From Curtobacterium guangdongense (GTDB lineage: Bacteria > Actinomycetota > Actinomycetes > Actinomycetales > Microbacteriaceae), in the NCBI RefSeq assembly GCF_049341845.1, contig NZ_JBMPIT010000001.1, positions 434,001 to 498,000 on the forward strand: DNA of 64,000 bases, in the 5' to 3' direction. The translations under genes and the position numbers were made by a program. Below, piece after piece: positions 1 through 7,762 of this stretch (positions are counted from its first letter, which is position 1; each line of letters begins with the position of its first letter). Below the pieces are notes generated by a model. The model ran no database searches, was not told the origin of the DNA, and worked only from the letters and a program-made list of their open reading frames with translations.

Positions 1-202
1 CCGCTTCGTACCCACCCACCCGCTGTTCGCGACGCATGTGGGCGACCACTGCCTCCAAGACGCCGTCGCTGACCAGGCCGCTGCCTGCCGCGTTGAAGTA
101 GTGGCGCCCCGCGGTGCCGGCGGTGCGTGACCGCTCGGCGACCACGTCGATCACCGTCGTTGCCGGATCGGCGCGCGTGCCGTCCTCCAGACCGATCGTC
201 AT
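1..202 (-). CDS. Aminotransferase class V family protein (N-terminus only)
   Basis: Only the first 67 codons are present; the gene runs off the left edge. It starts at the ATG complement at 202-200. The reading frame contains the segment HYFNAAGSGLVSDGVLEAV followed by HMRREQ, which resembles the N-terminal substrate-side segment of class V (cysteine-desulfurase-like) PLP enzymes, where 'NaaG.g..p..v..a' precedes the PLP domain. The Schiff-base lysine lies outside the window, so activity cannot be judged. It is divergent from a RidA gene 100 bp away. RidA proteins remove reactive enamine/imine products of PLP enzymes, so a functional partnership is a reasonable inference. Confidence 0.65.
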   Translation of the reverse strand, partial: MTIGLEDGTRADPATTVIDVVAERSRTAGTAGRHYFNAAGSGLVSDGVLEAVVAHMRREQRVGGYEA

Positions 203-243
203 GTGGCGGGTCCTCCCTCGTCGCGTCACCCCCGGACGCTGAA

Positions 244-295
244 TGTATCCCATAATAAACAGGTTGTATCCATTACTGCTACTGCCGGATACTGT
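244..295 (+). promoter_or_regulatory. Direct repeats and -10 element upstream of the RidA gene
   Basis: Two copies of TGTATCC (244-250 and 265-271) lie 21 bp apart, two helical turns, in an AT-rich stretch between divergent genes. A -10 hexamer TACTGT (290-295) ends six bases before the RidA ATG at 302, predicting a leaderless mRNA. The repeats suit binding of a regulator on one helix face. No regulator can be assigned. Confidence 0.5.
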
Positions 296-301
296 TAGCA
301 C

Positions 302-808
302 ATGGAGCACTCCGCCGAAGCGCGCGCACAGGAACTCGGACTCGTCATCCCGGACTACGCGAACCCGCCCTACGGCGGCCGGTACGGCAGTGCACTCCGC
401 GCGTTCCACCGGACCGGCGACCTGCTGGAGCTGAGCGGCATGACGCCGGAGTCACGCGACGGCACGATGCTCCACCCCGGCGCCGTCGGCGTCGACATCA
501 CCCTCGAGCAGGCGCAGGAGGCTGCGCGGTACACGGCGGTGAACGCCCTGGGGATGATCCGGTACGCACTCGGCTCGCTCGACGAGGTCGCTGCACTCTC
601 CCGCGGGCTGTGCTTCGTGCTCTGCCCGCCCGGGTTCGAACAGCTCAACCAGGTGTCGAACGCGGCGAGCGACCTGCTCTTCGACGTCTTCGGTCCGGAC
701 GTCGGGCGGATGGGCCGAGCGTCCATCGGCGCCACCGCCCTGTCCCGCAGCGCGTGCTTCGAGCTGTGGTTAAGCCTGGAGTGCCGCCCCCGCAGCACCG
801 CGGCGTGA
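302..808 (+). CDS. RidA (YjgF/YER057c/UK114) family protein
   Basis: 168 residues, slightly longer than the 125-150 typical of Rid proteins. The region around residues 40-80 (LLELSGMTPES, then GAVGVDITLEQAQEAARYTAVNAL) is the recognisable RidA fold signature, and the C-terminal half has the ACFELWLSLEC strand. Such trimeric proteins hydrolyse enamine/imine intermediates released by PLP enzymes; subgroups without the catalytic Arg have other roles, and the arginine near residue 110 that marks active RidA is not evident here. The start is set by the leaderless arrangement (TACTGT, six bases, ATG). The stop overlaps the GTG of the next gene by GTGA, so the MFS gene is translationally coupled. 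Confidence 0.8.
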   Translation: MEHSAEARAQELGLVIPDYANPPYGGRYGSALRAFHRTGDLLELSGMTPESRDGTMLHPGAVGVDITLEQAQEAARYTAVNALGMIRYALGSLDEVAALSRGLCFVLCPPGFEQLNQVSNAASDLLFDVFGPDVGRMGRASIGATALSRSACFELWLSLECRPRSTAA

Positions 809-1989
809 AACCACTCGCCGAGGCCGGGACCCACGGCGTCGCGTTCTGGCTGCTCGCCCTGGCCTCGACGGCCGGGTACGTCGTGAACGGCGCGAGCACC
901 CCGGTGGTGCCGCGGATCGCCGCCGACCAGCTCGGTGCGGATCCCGCGGTCGGCGGTCTGCTCGTCTCACTCGCCGGCTTCGTCGCCATCGTCGCGATGC
1001 CGGTGGCCGGGGTCCTGAGCGACCGGGTCGGACCGCGCCGCGTGCTGGTCGGCGCCGGACTGCTCGCCACCGCCGGACTCGCCGTCGTCCTCGTCGCGCT
1101 CAGCATCCCCGGGCTCGCCGTCAGCCGCGTCGTGTTCGGCGCCGGGAACGCCGCCACCGCGACCGCCCTCACCGCCTGGGTCGTCGCCGAGGTGCCCGTG
1201 GCCCACCGGGGACGGGCCCTCGGGCTGTTCGGCTTGGCCGTGTGGATCGGCTTGGCACTCGGTCCGGTGCTCGGCGAGAACCTCTACCAGACCGCGGGGC
1301 ACGGCGCCGTCTGGGTCGTCGCCGTCGGCATCCAGCTGGCCGGGCTCGTCGTGGCACTGCTCGCTCGCGGCGGATCCGCACCCGTGCGTCGGACGACGCC
1401 GCGCCCGGTCGGCGCCGGGCTCGCGGTTGCGATCCGCGCCGTGGTGCGCCCCGGCCCCGCCGGGCTGGCCGCCTGGGCCGCCGAGGGCTTCATGATCGCG
1501 TTCCTCGTCCAACACCTCGTCGGACAGGGGGTCGGCGCGCAGGGACTGACCGGCGCCGCGAACGTCTTCACGGTCTTCGCCGCGAGCGTCGTCGGCGTGC
1601 GCCTGCTCCTCGGCGGCCTGCCCGACCGGGTGGGGCCCGTCCGGACTGCCCGCGTCGCCATGGTCACCCTCGCCACCGGCCTCGTCGTACTCGCCGTCGC
1701 GCACGACTTCCCGACCGCCGCGGTCGGTGCCGTGCTCGTCGGCGCCGGGTACTCACCACTGTTCCCGACGCTGACCGTCCTCGCCACGACGACGCTCGAC
1801 GAGCACACCCGGGCCACGGGCGTCGGCGTCTTCTCCGCGGTCACGAGCGCGGGCTACGCGGTCGGTTCGCTGCTCGGCGGCGTGCTCGTCTCGGCGGTGG
1901 GGTCCGGGTGGGCGCTCGTCGCGCTCGCGGCACTGCAGCTCGCGGCCGTGCCGGCGCTCGGTCGACTCCCCCGCAGGCGGTCGCCCTAG
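805..1989 (+). CDS. MFS transporter
   Basis: 394 residues with about twelve hydrophobic segments. After the second segment comes GVLSDRVGPRRVLVGAG, the loop 2-3 motif A of the major facilitator superfamily (G-x3-D-x-x-G-x-R). A related 'GLPDRVGPVRTARVA' occupies the equivalent position of the second half, supporting two six-helix bundles. It starts at GTG 805, overlapping the RidA stop, so it is probably co-expressed with RidA and may move the substrate or product of that small unit. The substrate is unknown. The stop TAG overlaps, tail to tail, that of the convergent MarR gene. Confidence 0.85.
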   Translation: MKPLAEAGTHGVAFWLLALASTAGYVVNGASTPVVPRIAADQLGADPAVGGLLVSLAGFVAIVAMPVAGVLSDRVGPRRVLVGAGLLATAGLAVVLVALSIPGLAVSRVVFGAGNAATATALTAWVVAEVPVAHRGRALGLFGLAVWIGLALGPVLGENLYQTAGHGAVWVVAVGIQLAGLVVALLARGGSAPVRRTTPRPVGAGLAVAIRAVVRPGPAGLAAWAAEGFMIAFLVQHLVGQGVGAQGLTGAANVFTVFAASVVGVRLLLGGLPDRVGPVRTARVAMVTLATGLVVLAVAHDFPTAAVGAVLVGAGYSPLFPTLTVLATTTLDEHTRATGVGVFSAVTSAGYAVGSLLGGVLVSAVGSGWALVALAALQLAAVPALGRLPRRRSP

Positions 1990-2417
1990 ACGGTCACGTC
2001 GACGATGCGCTGGAGGAGTCGTTCGAGCTCGCGCACGGACGCAGCACCCTCGCTGTCCTCGAGGCGCGCGAGGATCCGGTCGAACGCGTCGGCCCCGAGC
2101 GCCGTCCACTCGCGTCCGCGGTCCGTGACGGCGAGGGGGCGGCGTCGGGCGTCGTCGTCGTCGGTGCCCCGTGCGACGTAGCCGAGGTGCTCGAGGGATC
2201 GGATCGTCTTCGCCGCGGCTTGTCGGGAGACCCCGAGCACGCGGCCGAGCGCGGAGGCGTCGGACGCCCCGGCCTCGATCGCCTGCATCGCGAAGTGCAA
2301 CGCGGGCGTCGCACCCGGGTGCCCCTGACCGGCGAGTTCCGCGGTGACCTCGGACGACATCGCCTCGAACGACCGGAGCAGCTGGTTGGCGAGGCGCGCT
2401 CCCCGTGCGGTGTCCAT
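1986..2417 (-). CDS. MarR family transcriptional regulator
   Basis: 143 residues. The winged-helix core reads ALGRVLGVSRQAAAKTIRSLE then HLGYVARGTDDDDARRRPLAVTDRG, the recognition helix and the D-x-R wing typical of MarR. Start chosen at the ATG whose product begins MDTARGARL; upstream codons run into the repeat-bearing intergenic region. It is transcribed divergently from the epoxide-hydrolase-like gene, and the dyad at 2454-2478 lies between them, so it most likely represses that gene and itself and is released by a small ligand, probably the hydrolase substrate (inference). Confidence 0.9.
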   Translation of the reverse strand: MDTARGARLANQLLRSFEAMSSEVTAELAGQGHPGATPALHFAMQAIEAGASDASALGRVLGVSRQAAAKTIRSLEHLGYVARGTDDDDARRRPLAVTDRGREWTALGADAFDRILARLEDSEGAASVRELERLLQRIVDVTV

Positions 2418-2443
2418 CCTGCGACCGTAACCGACATCGGGTC

Positions 2444-2506
2444 TGGCAACCCGGTTGTCAATCGGATACACTGACAACATGGTTGACAACATGGTTGACA
2501 ACATGG
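2444..2506 (+). promoter_or_regulatory. MarR-type operator overlapping promoter and start codons
   Basis: Promoter -35 TGGCAA (2444-2449), 17-bp spacer, -10 TACACT (2467-2472). An inverted repeat GTTGTCA (2454-2460) / TGACAAC (2472-2478) encloses the -10. The right half is the first of three tandem 12-bp copies of TGACAACATGGt (2472-2483, 2484-2495, 2496-2506). Each copy contains an in-frame ATG. Occupation by a MarR dimer would block the -10 and the transcription start. Confidence 0.7.
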
Positions 2507-3390
2507 AGATCGGGACGCAGGTCGAAGTCGAACACCACTCCGCCGAGGTCGGCGGTGGCCAGCTCCACTGGGTGTCCGCCGGCACGACCGGCTCCCCCGT
2601 CCTGCTCGTCCACGGGTTCCCGGAGACGTGGTGGGCGTTCCGCGGGCTCATCCCCCGGCTCGCTGCGCGCCACCGGGTCATCGCCGTGGACCTCCCCGGG
2701 TTCGGCGGTTCCCTCCGCCACGACGACGCGACGGCGGGTCTCGGCAGTGCCGGAGCTGCGGCGACCCTGCACGAGCTGATCACGCGGCTCGACCTGGGTG
2801 CGGTCCACGTCCTCGGGCAGGACATCGCGGGCAACACCGTGTTCCGACTCGCCACCGAGCATCCGGACGTCGTGCGGAGCCTGGTCGCGGTCGAGACACT
2901 CGTGTCCGGCTTCGGCCTCGAGCGACTGGCGGACGTCGGCAACGGGGGCGCCTGGCACATCGGAGCGATCGCCACCCCTGGTGTCGCGGACTTCGTGTTC
3001 ACCGGCCGGGTGCACGACTTCCTCACCCGCATGTGGTTCCCGTACCTCACCGCCGTCGCCGGCGCCGTGACACCGCACGACGTCGCGGTGTTCGAGCACG
3101 CGTACTCCCAGCCGGACGCGTGGGCCGGACCACGGGCGCTGTACGCGTCGGCACTCCGGGACGGAGACGAGCTCCGGGCGCTCGCGGCGTCCCGCGGTCT
3201 CCGGGTCCCGGTGCTCGCCGTGGACGGCGCGGGCGGTTCGACCACCGCAGACGGGATGCGGCAGATCGCGGACCGGGTCGAGTCCGTGGTCCTCGACGGC
3301 GTGGGGCACCACGTCGCCTCGGAGGCTCCGGAGCGGCTCGCGGACGCGGTGCTGCCGTTCCTCCGCGCGCTGGACGACGACGCCGGGTGA
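2479..3390 (+). CDS. Alpha/beta hydrolase, epoxide-hydrolase-like
   Basis: 303 residues if the first of three in-frame ATGs (2479, 2491, 2503) is used. HGFPETWW (oxyanion HGxP motif), LPGFGGS, then the nucleophile elbow GQDIAGN, where aspartate replaces the usual serine, as in epoxide hydrolases and haloalkane dehalogenases. The catalytic His is in GVGHHVASEAPE near the C-terminus. A cap-like insertion with W and Y residues lies between. The first ATG lies seven bases after the -10, giving a leaderless message; no Shine-Dalgarno site is visible for any of the three starts. Cytosolic. Physiological substrate unknown, presumably a xenobiotic epoxide sensed by the adjacent MarR. Confidence 0.85.
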   Translation: MVDNMVDNMEIGTQVEVEHHSAEVGGGQLHWVSAGTTGSPVLLVHGFPETWWAFRGLIPRLAARHRVIAVDLPGFGGSLRHDDATAGLGSAGAAATLHELITRLDLGAVHVLGQDIAGNTVFRLATEHPDVVRSLVAVETLVSGFGLERLADVGNGGAWHIGAIATPGVADFVFTGRVHDFLTRMWFPYLTAVAGAVTPHDVAVFEHAYSQPDAWAGPRALYASALRDGDELRALAASRGLRVPVLAVDGAGGSTTADGMRQIADRVESVVLDGVGHHVASEAPERLADAVLPFLRALDDDAG

Positions 3391-3408
3391 CGCTGCCCGC
3401 AGCCGTGA

Positions 3409-4863
3409 TCAGAGGGCGATGACGACGCTCTTCGACTCGCAGAACGCCCGGAGCGCCTCCTCGCCGAGGTCCCGGCCGAGACCGGACTCCCCGACGCCAC
3501 CGAACGACAGCGCCGGATCGAACAGGTTGTAGGTGTTCACCCACACCGTCCCCGCGTGCAGTCGCTGTCCCATCCGGTGCGCCCGGGCGAGGTCCTTCGT
3601 CCAGACGCCGGCAGCGAGTCCGTAGGTCTGGTCGTTCGCGATGGCGATCGCCTCGTCCTCGTCGTCGAACGGGATGACCCCGACGACGGGTCCGAAGATC
3701 TCCTCGCGGGCGATGGTCATCGTGTTCGAGACGCCGGTGAAGAGCGTCGGCTCGACGTAGTACCCGGGGCGCTCCGGGACGCCGCCGCCGACCGCGACCG
3801 TGGCCCCCTCGGCCTTCCCCTGCTCGATGTACCCGAGGACCTGCTGCCGCTGCTCCTCGGACACGAGCGGTCCGACGGTGATCCCGCCGTCGAGACCGTC
3901 GCCGACCGGGACGTTCCGGACCGCGGCGACGAGACGCTCGGTGACGTCGTCGAGGACCGACCGCTGGACGAGCAACCGACTGCCCGCGGTGCACATCTGA
4001 CCGGAGTGCCCGAACGACGCTCGCATGGCGGTGACCACGACCGCGTCGAGGTCGGCGTCCTCGAAGACGATGTTCGGGCTCTTGCCGCCGAGCTCGAGCG
4101 TCAGGCGCTTGAAGTCGGCGCTCGCAGCCGTCATCACCTTGCGACCGACCTCGGTGCTGCCGGTGAACGAGACCTTGTCGACCCCGGGGTGCGCAGTGAG
4201 GGCAGCTCCGACCCGGCCGTCACCCGTCAGGACGTTGACGACCCCGGCGGGGACACCGGCCTCCTCGCAGATCGCGGCGATGCGGAGCATCGTGAGCGGC
4301 GTCTGCTCGGCGGGCTTCACCACGACGGGGCAGCCCGCGGCGAGCGCCGGCGCGAGCTTGAACGCGCCGGTCATGATCGGGAAGTTCCAGGGCAGGATGA
4401 GCGCCGCGACGCCGACCGGTTCGAGGGTCGTGTACACGTGGTGCTGACCGCCGTCGACCGGCACCACGGTGCCGGTCAGGCGGGAGGGGGCACCCGCGTA
4501 GTAGCGGAAGACCCGAGCAGAGGTCGCGGTGTCCGCGCGGGAGCGTTCGATGGGCTTCCCGTTGTCGCGCGTCTCGAGCACGGCGAGTTCCTCGAGACGC
4601 TCCTCGATGAGGTCTGCGACCCGGTTCAGGATCCGACTGCGGTCGTGCGGGCTCATCCCGCTCCACCGGCGGTCCTCGTGCGCTCGGCGAGCGGCGGCCA
4701 CGGCGGCGTCGATCTCGGCCGGGCCTGCCTGCAGCACACGGGTGAGCAGCACCTCGGTCGCCGGGTCGAGCACGTCGAGGAGTTCGGCACCGTCGGGGGC
4801 CATCCAGGTGCCGTCGACCAGGAACGGTTCGAGCGGGGCGAGGGGTGCGAGCGTGTCTCTCAA
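3409..4863 (-). CDS. Aldehyde dehydrogenase family protein
   Basis: 484 residues, normal for the NAD(P)-dependent ALDH superfamily. LPWNFPIM and VVKPAEQTPLT form the cofactor pocket, FTGSTEVG the Rossmann turn, LELGGKSPN carries the general-base Glu, and GQMCTAGSR the nucleophilic Cys; EEIFGPVVGV is near the end. The nearest families are betaine-aldehyde/phenylacetaldehyde-type ALDHs. It starts at TTG (4863-4861), six bases after GGAGGA; the next ATG would remove the N-terminal strand. It follows the phosphotriesterase-family gene by 29 bp on the same strand, suggesting a two-gene operon in which the aldehyde could derive from the upstream protein's pathway. Substrate unknown. Confidence 0.92.
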   Translation of the reverse strand: MRDTLAPLAPLEPFLVDGTWMAPDGAELLDVLDPATEVLLTRVLQAGPAEIDAAVAAARRAHEDRRWSGMSPHDRSRILNRVADLIEERLEELAVLETRDNGKPIERSRADTATSARVFRYYAGAPSRLTGTVVPVDGGQHHVYTTLEPVGVAALILPWNFPIMTGAFKLAPALAAGCPVVVKPAEQTPLTMLRIAAICEEAGVPAGVVNVLTGDGRVGAALTAHPGVDKVSFTGSTEVGRKVMTAASADFKRLTLELGGKSPNIVFEDADLDAVVVTAMRASFGHSGQMCTAGSRLLVQRSVLDDVTERLVAAVRNVPVGDGLDGGITVGPLVSEEQRQQVLGYIEQGKAEGATVAVGGGVPERPGYYVEPTLFTGVSNTMTIAREEIFGPVVGVIPFDDEDEAIAIANDQTYGLAAGVWTKDLARAHRMGQRLHAGTVWVNTYNLFDPALSFGGVGESGLGRDLGEEALRAFCESKSVVIAL

Positions 4864-4892
4864 GGCGGGTCCTCCGTGTGGGCGGTGCGGGG

Positions 4893-5912
4893 TCAGGGGT
4901 GGTCGAGCAAGCGAGCGGGCTCGTCCACCGTGATGCGGGTGAGGACGTCGTCGGGGACGCCGAGGGCACGGAGCCCCGGCACGACCCGGGCGGTCAGGTG
5001 GTCGAGGCCGTGCCCGCCGTGGCGACGCAGTTGCCCCTTCGTCCAGGTCGCGTGACCGAACACCCACCGGATGTCCGGCGCACCCTCGCGCAGGGCGAGG
5101 AAGGCGTCGAGGCGTTGCGGGTCGCTCGCGTTCCGGATCCGGCCGACGTGCGAGCCCTCGTTGCCGAAGCAGAGTTCGAGGACAGCACCGGCCTGCCCGA
5201 GGTCGCGCAGGTAGGGGAGGTCGAGGAACTCGTCGACGGTGGAGAACACGACACGCGCCGGGTCGACGCCCTCGGTGACGACGTGTTCCAGCACCTCGAG
5301 GCCGTTCCGGGCGTCGGCGGCGAGCCGGACGACCACGGATGCGCCGGTGGTCACCGCCGCGCGCGCCGCTGCCGTCAGGCTCGTCCGCTCCTCGAGCCCG
5401 TCGGGCGTACCGAACGCGGTGGTCGTGCCCATCAGGCCGATGATGCCTGCGCGGTACGCCGTCCCGGGTACGGCATCCGTCAGCGCTCGTTCGAACAGTC
5501 GCTGCCGCCCGTCCGTGTCCAGCTCGAGGTACCAGCTGGGCAGCAGTCGCGGCAGGTAGGCCCCGTACCCGGCGACGATCCCCACGCCGGATGCGCGGGC
5601 GAGCTCGGGGAGCCGGGCGTGGTCGGGACCGAACCCGAGCGAGCTCAGGTCGACCGCGAGGCCGAGGCCGGCGGCCCCGGCGATGCGCAGTTCGTCGGCG
5701 AGCAGGTCGAGGTCGTCGAGCCGGAGGTTGTCGGCGAGCGCCAGCTGACTCCAGCGCAGGGCAGCGGCGAGGTCGGCGGTCACGGCCAGACCCGGCTCGA
5801 GGGCCTCGACGCCCGGGCGCTGGAGGGCACTCGCGTCGGTGAGGAGGTGCTCGTGCATCGACACGGCGCCGATCCCGGACGCGGCGACAGGGCCGAGGAC
5901 GGTCTGGATCAC
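4893..5912 (-). CDS. Phosphotriesterase (PTE/PHP) family protein with altered metal site
   Basis: 339 residues, full length for the phosphotriesterase-related amidohydrolase family. The N-terminal HxH is intact (SMHEHLLTD, His20 and His22). By-eye alignment with the family's conserved blocks places four further metal ligands at altered residues: the bridging Glu/Lys of GEIGT is Leu in IIGLMGTT; the His of the VHT strand is Arg in VVVRLAAD; the His of GHxD is Thr in VFSTVDE; the Asp of SxDxxxK is Ala in FGHATWTK. The flanking sequence (QLRRHGGHGLDHL) is otherwise well conserved. It may be a pseudoenzyme or use a single metal. Promoter lies in the 5913-6148 spacer shared with the guanidine operon. 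Confidence 0.8.
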   Translation of the reverse strand: MIQTVLGPVAASGIGAVSMHEHLLTDASALQRPGVEALEPGLAVTADLAAALRWSQLALADNLRLDDLDLLADELRIAGAAGLGLAVDLSSLGFGPDHARLPELARASGVGIVAGYGAYLPRLLPSWYLELDTDGRQRLFERALTDAVPGTAYRAGIIGLMGTTTAFGTPDGLEERTSLTAAARAAVTTGASVVVRLAADARNGLEVLEHVVTEGVDPARVVFSTVDEFLDLPYLRDLGQAGAVLELCFGNEGSHVGRIRNASDPQRLDAFLALREGAPDIRWVFGHATWTKGQLRRHGGHGLDHLTARVVPGLRALGVPDDVLTRITVDEPARLLDHP

Positions 5913-5953
5913 GAAGACCTTTCGTCGCGGTGGACGTGACTGGTGGACTTGAC

Positions 5954-5980
5954 GGATCCAATCTACATCGGTTTGGATCC
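5954..5980. promoter_or_regulatory. Perfect 8-bp inverted repeat in divergent intergenic region
   Basis: GGATCCAA (5954-5961) and TTGGATCC (5973-5980) with an 11-bp spacer. It lies 42 bp upstream of the phosphotriesterase-family start and 169 bp upstream of the permease. TTGACG at 5949-5954 could be a plus-strand -35, and TAGATT (complement of 5960-5965) a minus-strand -10 inside the repeat. Probably an operator for one or both divergent units. Confidence 0.5.
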
Positions 5981-6107
5981 TTCTTGTCCGACAGTGTCAC
6001 CGATCCGCGATGCCGACCCCGAACGTTTACACGCGGACGCCTCCCGACACGAGCACGAAACAGGCGGGCAACGACGGCGACACAGCCCCGCACGACACTG
6101 GTCGCAC

Positions 6108-6127
6108 TACCTGTCGCCCGACAGGTA
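6108..6127. promoter_or_regulatory. 20-bp palindrome in the leader of the guanidine operon
   Basis: TACCTGTCG (6108-6116) and CGACAGGTA (6119-6127) are perfect inverted copies separated by CC. The 9-bp arms and short centre fit a TetR-family operator, and a TetR gene closes this operon. It ends 21 bp before the permease ATG. No conserved guanidine-I (ykkC) riboswitch core was recognised in 5981-6148, so protein-based control is the simpler reading. Confidence 0.6.
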
Positions 6128-6148
6128 CTCCGCGAAAGGTCTGCAGCC

Positions 6149-7735
6149 ATGCGCTCTCCCGAAGCACCGCTCCACGCACCCCGCGCCAGTTCCGACGTCG
6201 ACTCCCAGGGGCTCGCCCGTCTCGGCTACGAGCAGGAACTCCACCGCGGGGTCGGGTCCTTCTCCTCGTTCGCTGCCGGCTTCTCCTTCGTCTCCATCCT
6301 CACCACGGTGTTCCAGCTGTTCGGTCTCGGCTTCGGACTCGGCGGCGCGGCGTTCTTCTGGGCGTGGCCGCTGGTCTTCGGCGGCCAGCTCCTCGTGGCG
6401 CTGAACTTCGCGCAGCTCGCCGCGCGCTGGCCGATCTCCGGTGCGATCTTCCAGTGGTCGAGCCGGCTCGCCGGGCCCCGGTTCGGCTGGTTCACCGGCT
6501 GGACGATGATCATCGGGCAGATCCTCACGGTCGCCGTCGCGGCGATCGCCGTCCAGGCGGTCCTGCCGACGATCTGGAGCGGCTTCCAGCTCGTCGGCGG
6601 TCCCGATGCGGATCCTTCCGTGGCGTCGCCCACGGGTGCCGCGAACGCGGTGGTCCTCGGGCTGGTGATGCTCACCCTGACGACGATCGTCAACATCGTG
6701 AGCGTCCGGTTCATGGCCCGGGTGACCAGCTTCGGCGTCCTCGTGGAGATCGTCGGCGTCGTCGTCCTGATCGCCGCCCTGTTCCTCCTGCCGCACCGTT
6801 CGGCCGCCGTGGTGTTCTCAACCGAGGGCTCGACGAGCAATGAGCCGTACGTCTGGGCATTCCTGGCGTCGTCCCTGATGGCCGCCTACGTGATGGTCGG
6901 CTTCGACTCGGCGGGCGAACTCGCCGAGGAGACGCACAACCCGCGACGGACCACCCCGAAGACGATCGTGCGCGCCCTGACGGTGTCCGGGCTCGGCGGC
7001 GGGCTGCTCATCGTCGGTGCACTCGTCGCCGCTCCGAGCCTGACCGACGGCAAGCTCGCGACACAGGGGCTCGCCTGGGTGATCACGTCCGCGCTCGGCG
7101 ACACCTTCGGACGCCTGCTGCTCTGCACCGTCGCGGTCGCCGTGTTCGCGTGCACCCTCGCCGTGCAGACCGCGGGTGCCCGCATGGTCTACTCGATGGC
7201 CCGCGAGCAGGCGCTGCCCTTCCACCGCACACTCGCCCGCGTCTCGCCCCGCACGGGCACCCCGATCGCCGCGTCGGTCGTCGTCGGGGTCGGCGCCGGC
7301 CTGGCCCTCGCCTTGAACATCGGTCAGTCCGCCATCTTCACCGCCCTCTCCAGCCTGTGCATCGCGATGCTCTACCTGGCCTACCTCGGCGTCACCGGCC
7401 CGCTGCTCGTCGAGCGCATCCGTCGGGGCCGCGCCGGGCTCCCCACCGGCGTCGACGAGGACGGCAAGCCGCTCTTCACCCTCGGCCGGTGGGGCATCCC
7501 GCTGAACGCCCTCGCCGTCGCCTTCCAGATCGGCATGGCCGTCAACCTGATCTGGCCCCGCCCCGAGATCTACGACCTGACCGGCCACTCGTGGTGGCTG
7601 CAGTACAGCGCCCTGCTGTTCATCGGTGCCGTGCTGCTGGTCGGCTGGGCGTGGTCGTCGTGGCGGCACCGCGCGCACGGTCCAATCACCCTCACCGACG
7701 TGCCGCACACCGCCCCCACCCCCGTCGAGGCCTGA
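6149..7735 (+). CDS. APC superfamily permease of the guanidine operon
   Basis: 528 residues with about twelve to thirteen hydrophobic segments. The N-terminal QELHRGVGSFSSFAAGFSFVSI and GFDSAGELAEETHNPRRTTP (consensus loop after helix 6 of amino acid/choline-type permeases) identify the APC family. Members beside urea/guanidine carboxylase genes are annotated as urea-carboxylase-associated transporters. Inferred role: guanidine (or guanidino compound) uptake. Start ATG 6149 is preceded by GAAAGG nine bases upstream; the longer open frame upstream runs through the regulatory region and is not used. First gene of a six-gene operon; 27 bp to the next. Confidence 0.9.
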   Translation: MRSPEAPLHAPRASSDVDSQGLARLGYEQELHRGVGSFSSFAAGFSFVSILTTVFQLFGLGFGLGGAAFFWAWPLVFGGQLLVALNFAQLAARWPISGAIFQWSSRLAGPRFGWFTGWTMIIGQILTVAVAAIAVQAVLPTIWSGFQLVGGPDADPSVASPTGAANAVVLGLVMLTLTTIVNIVSVRFMARVTSFGVLVEIVGVVVLIAALFLLPHRSAAVVFSTEGSTSNEPYVWAFLASSLMAAYVMVGFDSAGELAEETHNPRRTTPKTIVRALTVSGLGGGLLIVGALVAAPSLTDGKLATQGLAWVITSALGDTFGRLLLCTVAVAVFACTLAVQTAGARMVYSMAREQALPFHRTLARVSPRTGTPIAASVVVGVGAGLALALNIGQSAIFTALSSLCIAMLYLAYLGVTGPLLVERIRRGRAGLPTGVDEDGKPLFTLGRWGIPLNALAVAFQIGMAVNLIWPRPEIYDLTGHSWWLQYSALLFIGAVLLVGWAWSSWRHRAHGPITLTDVPHTAPTPVEA

Positions 7736-7762
7736 ACACCGGAACAACCGGAAGGAACCACC

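Noticed and set aside
617..660. tRNA-like GGGTTCGAA sequence
   Set aside because: It lies inside the RidA gene and no acceptor or anticodon stem can be drawn around it.
5930..6148. Longer N-terminus for the permease
   Set aside because: It would translate through the operator palindrome, is Arg-rich and is not typical of APC proteins.
5981..6148. Guanidine riboswitch upstream of the permease
   Set aside because: No recognisable conserved core of the ykkC class was found by eye; only the palindrome is supported.
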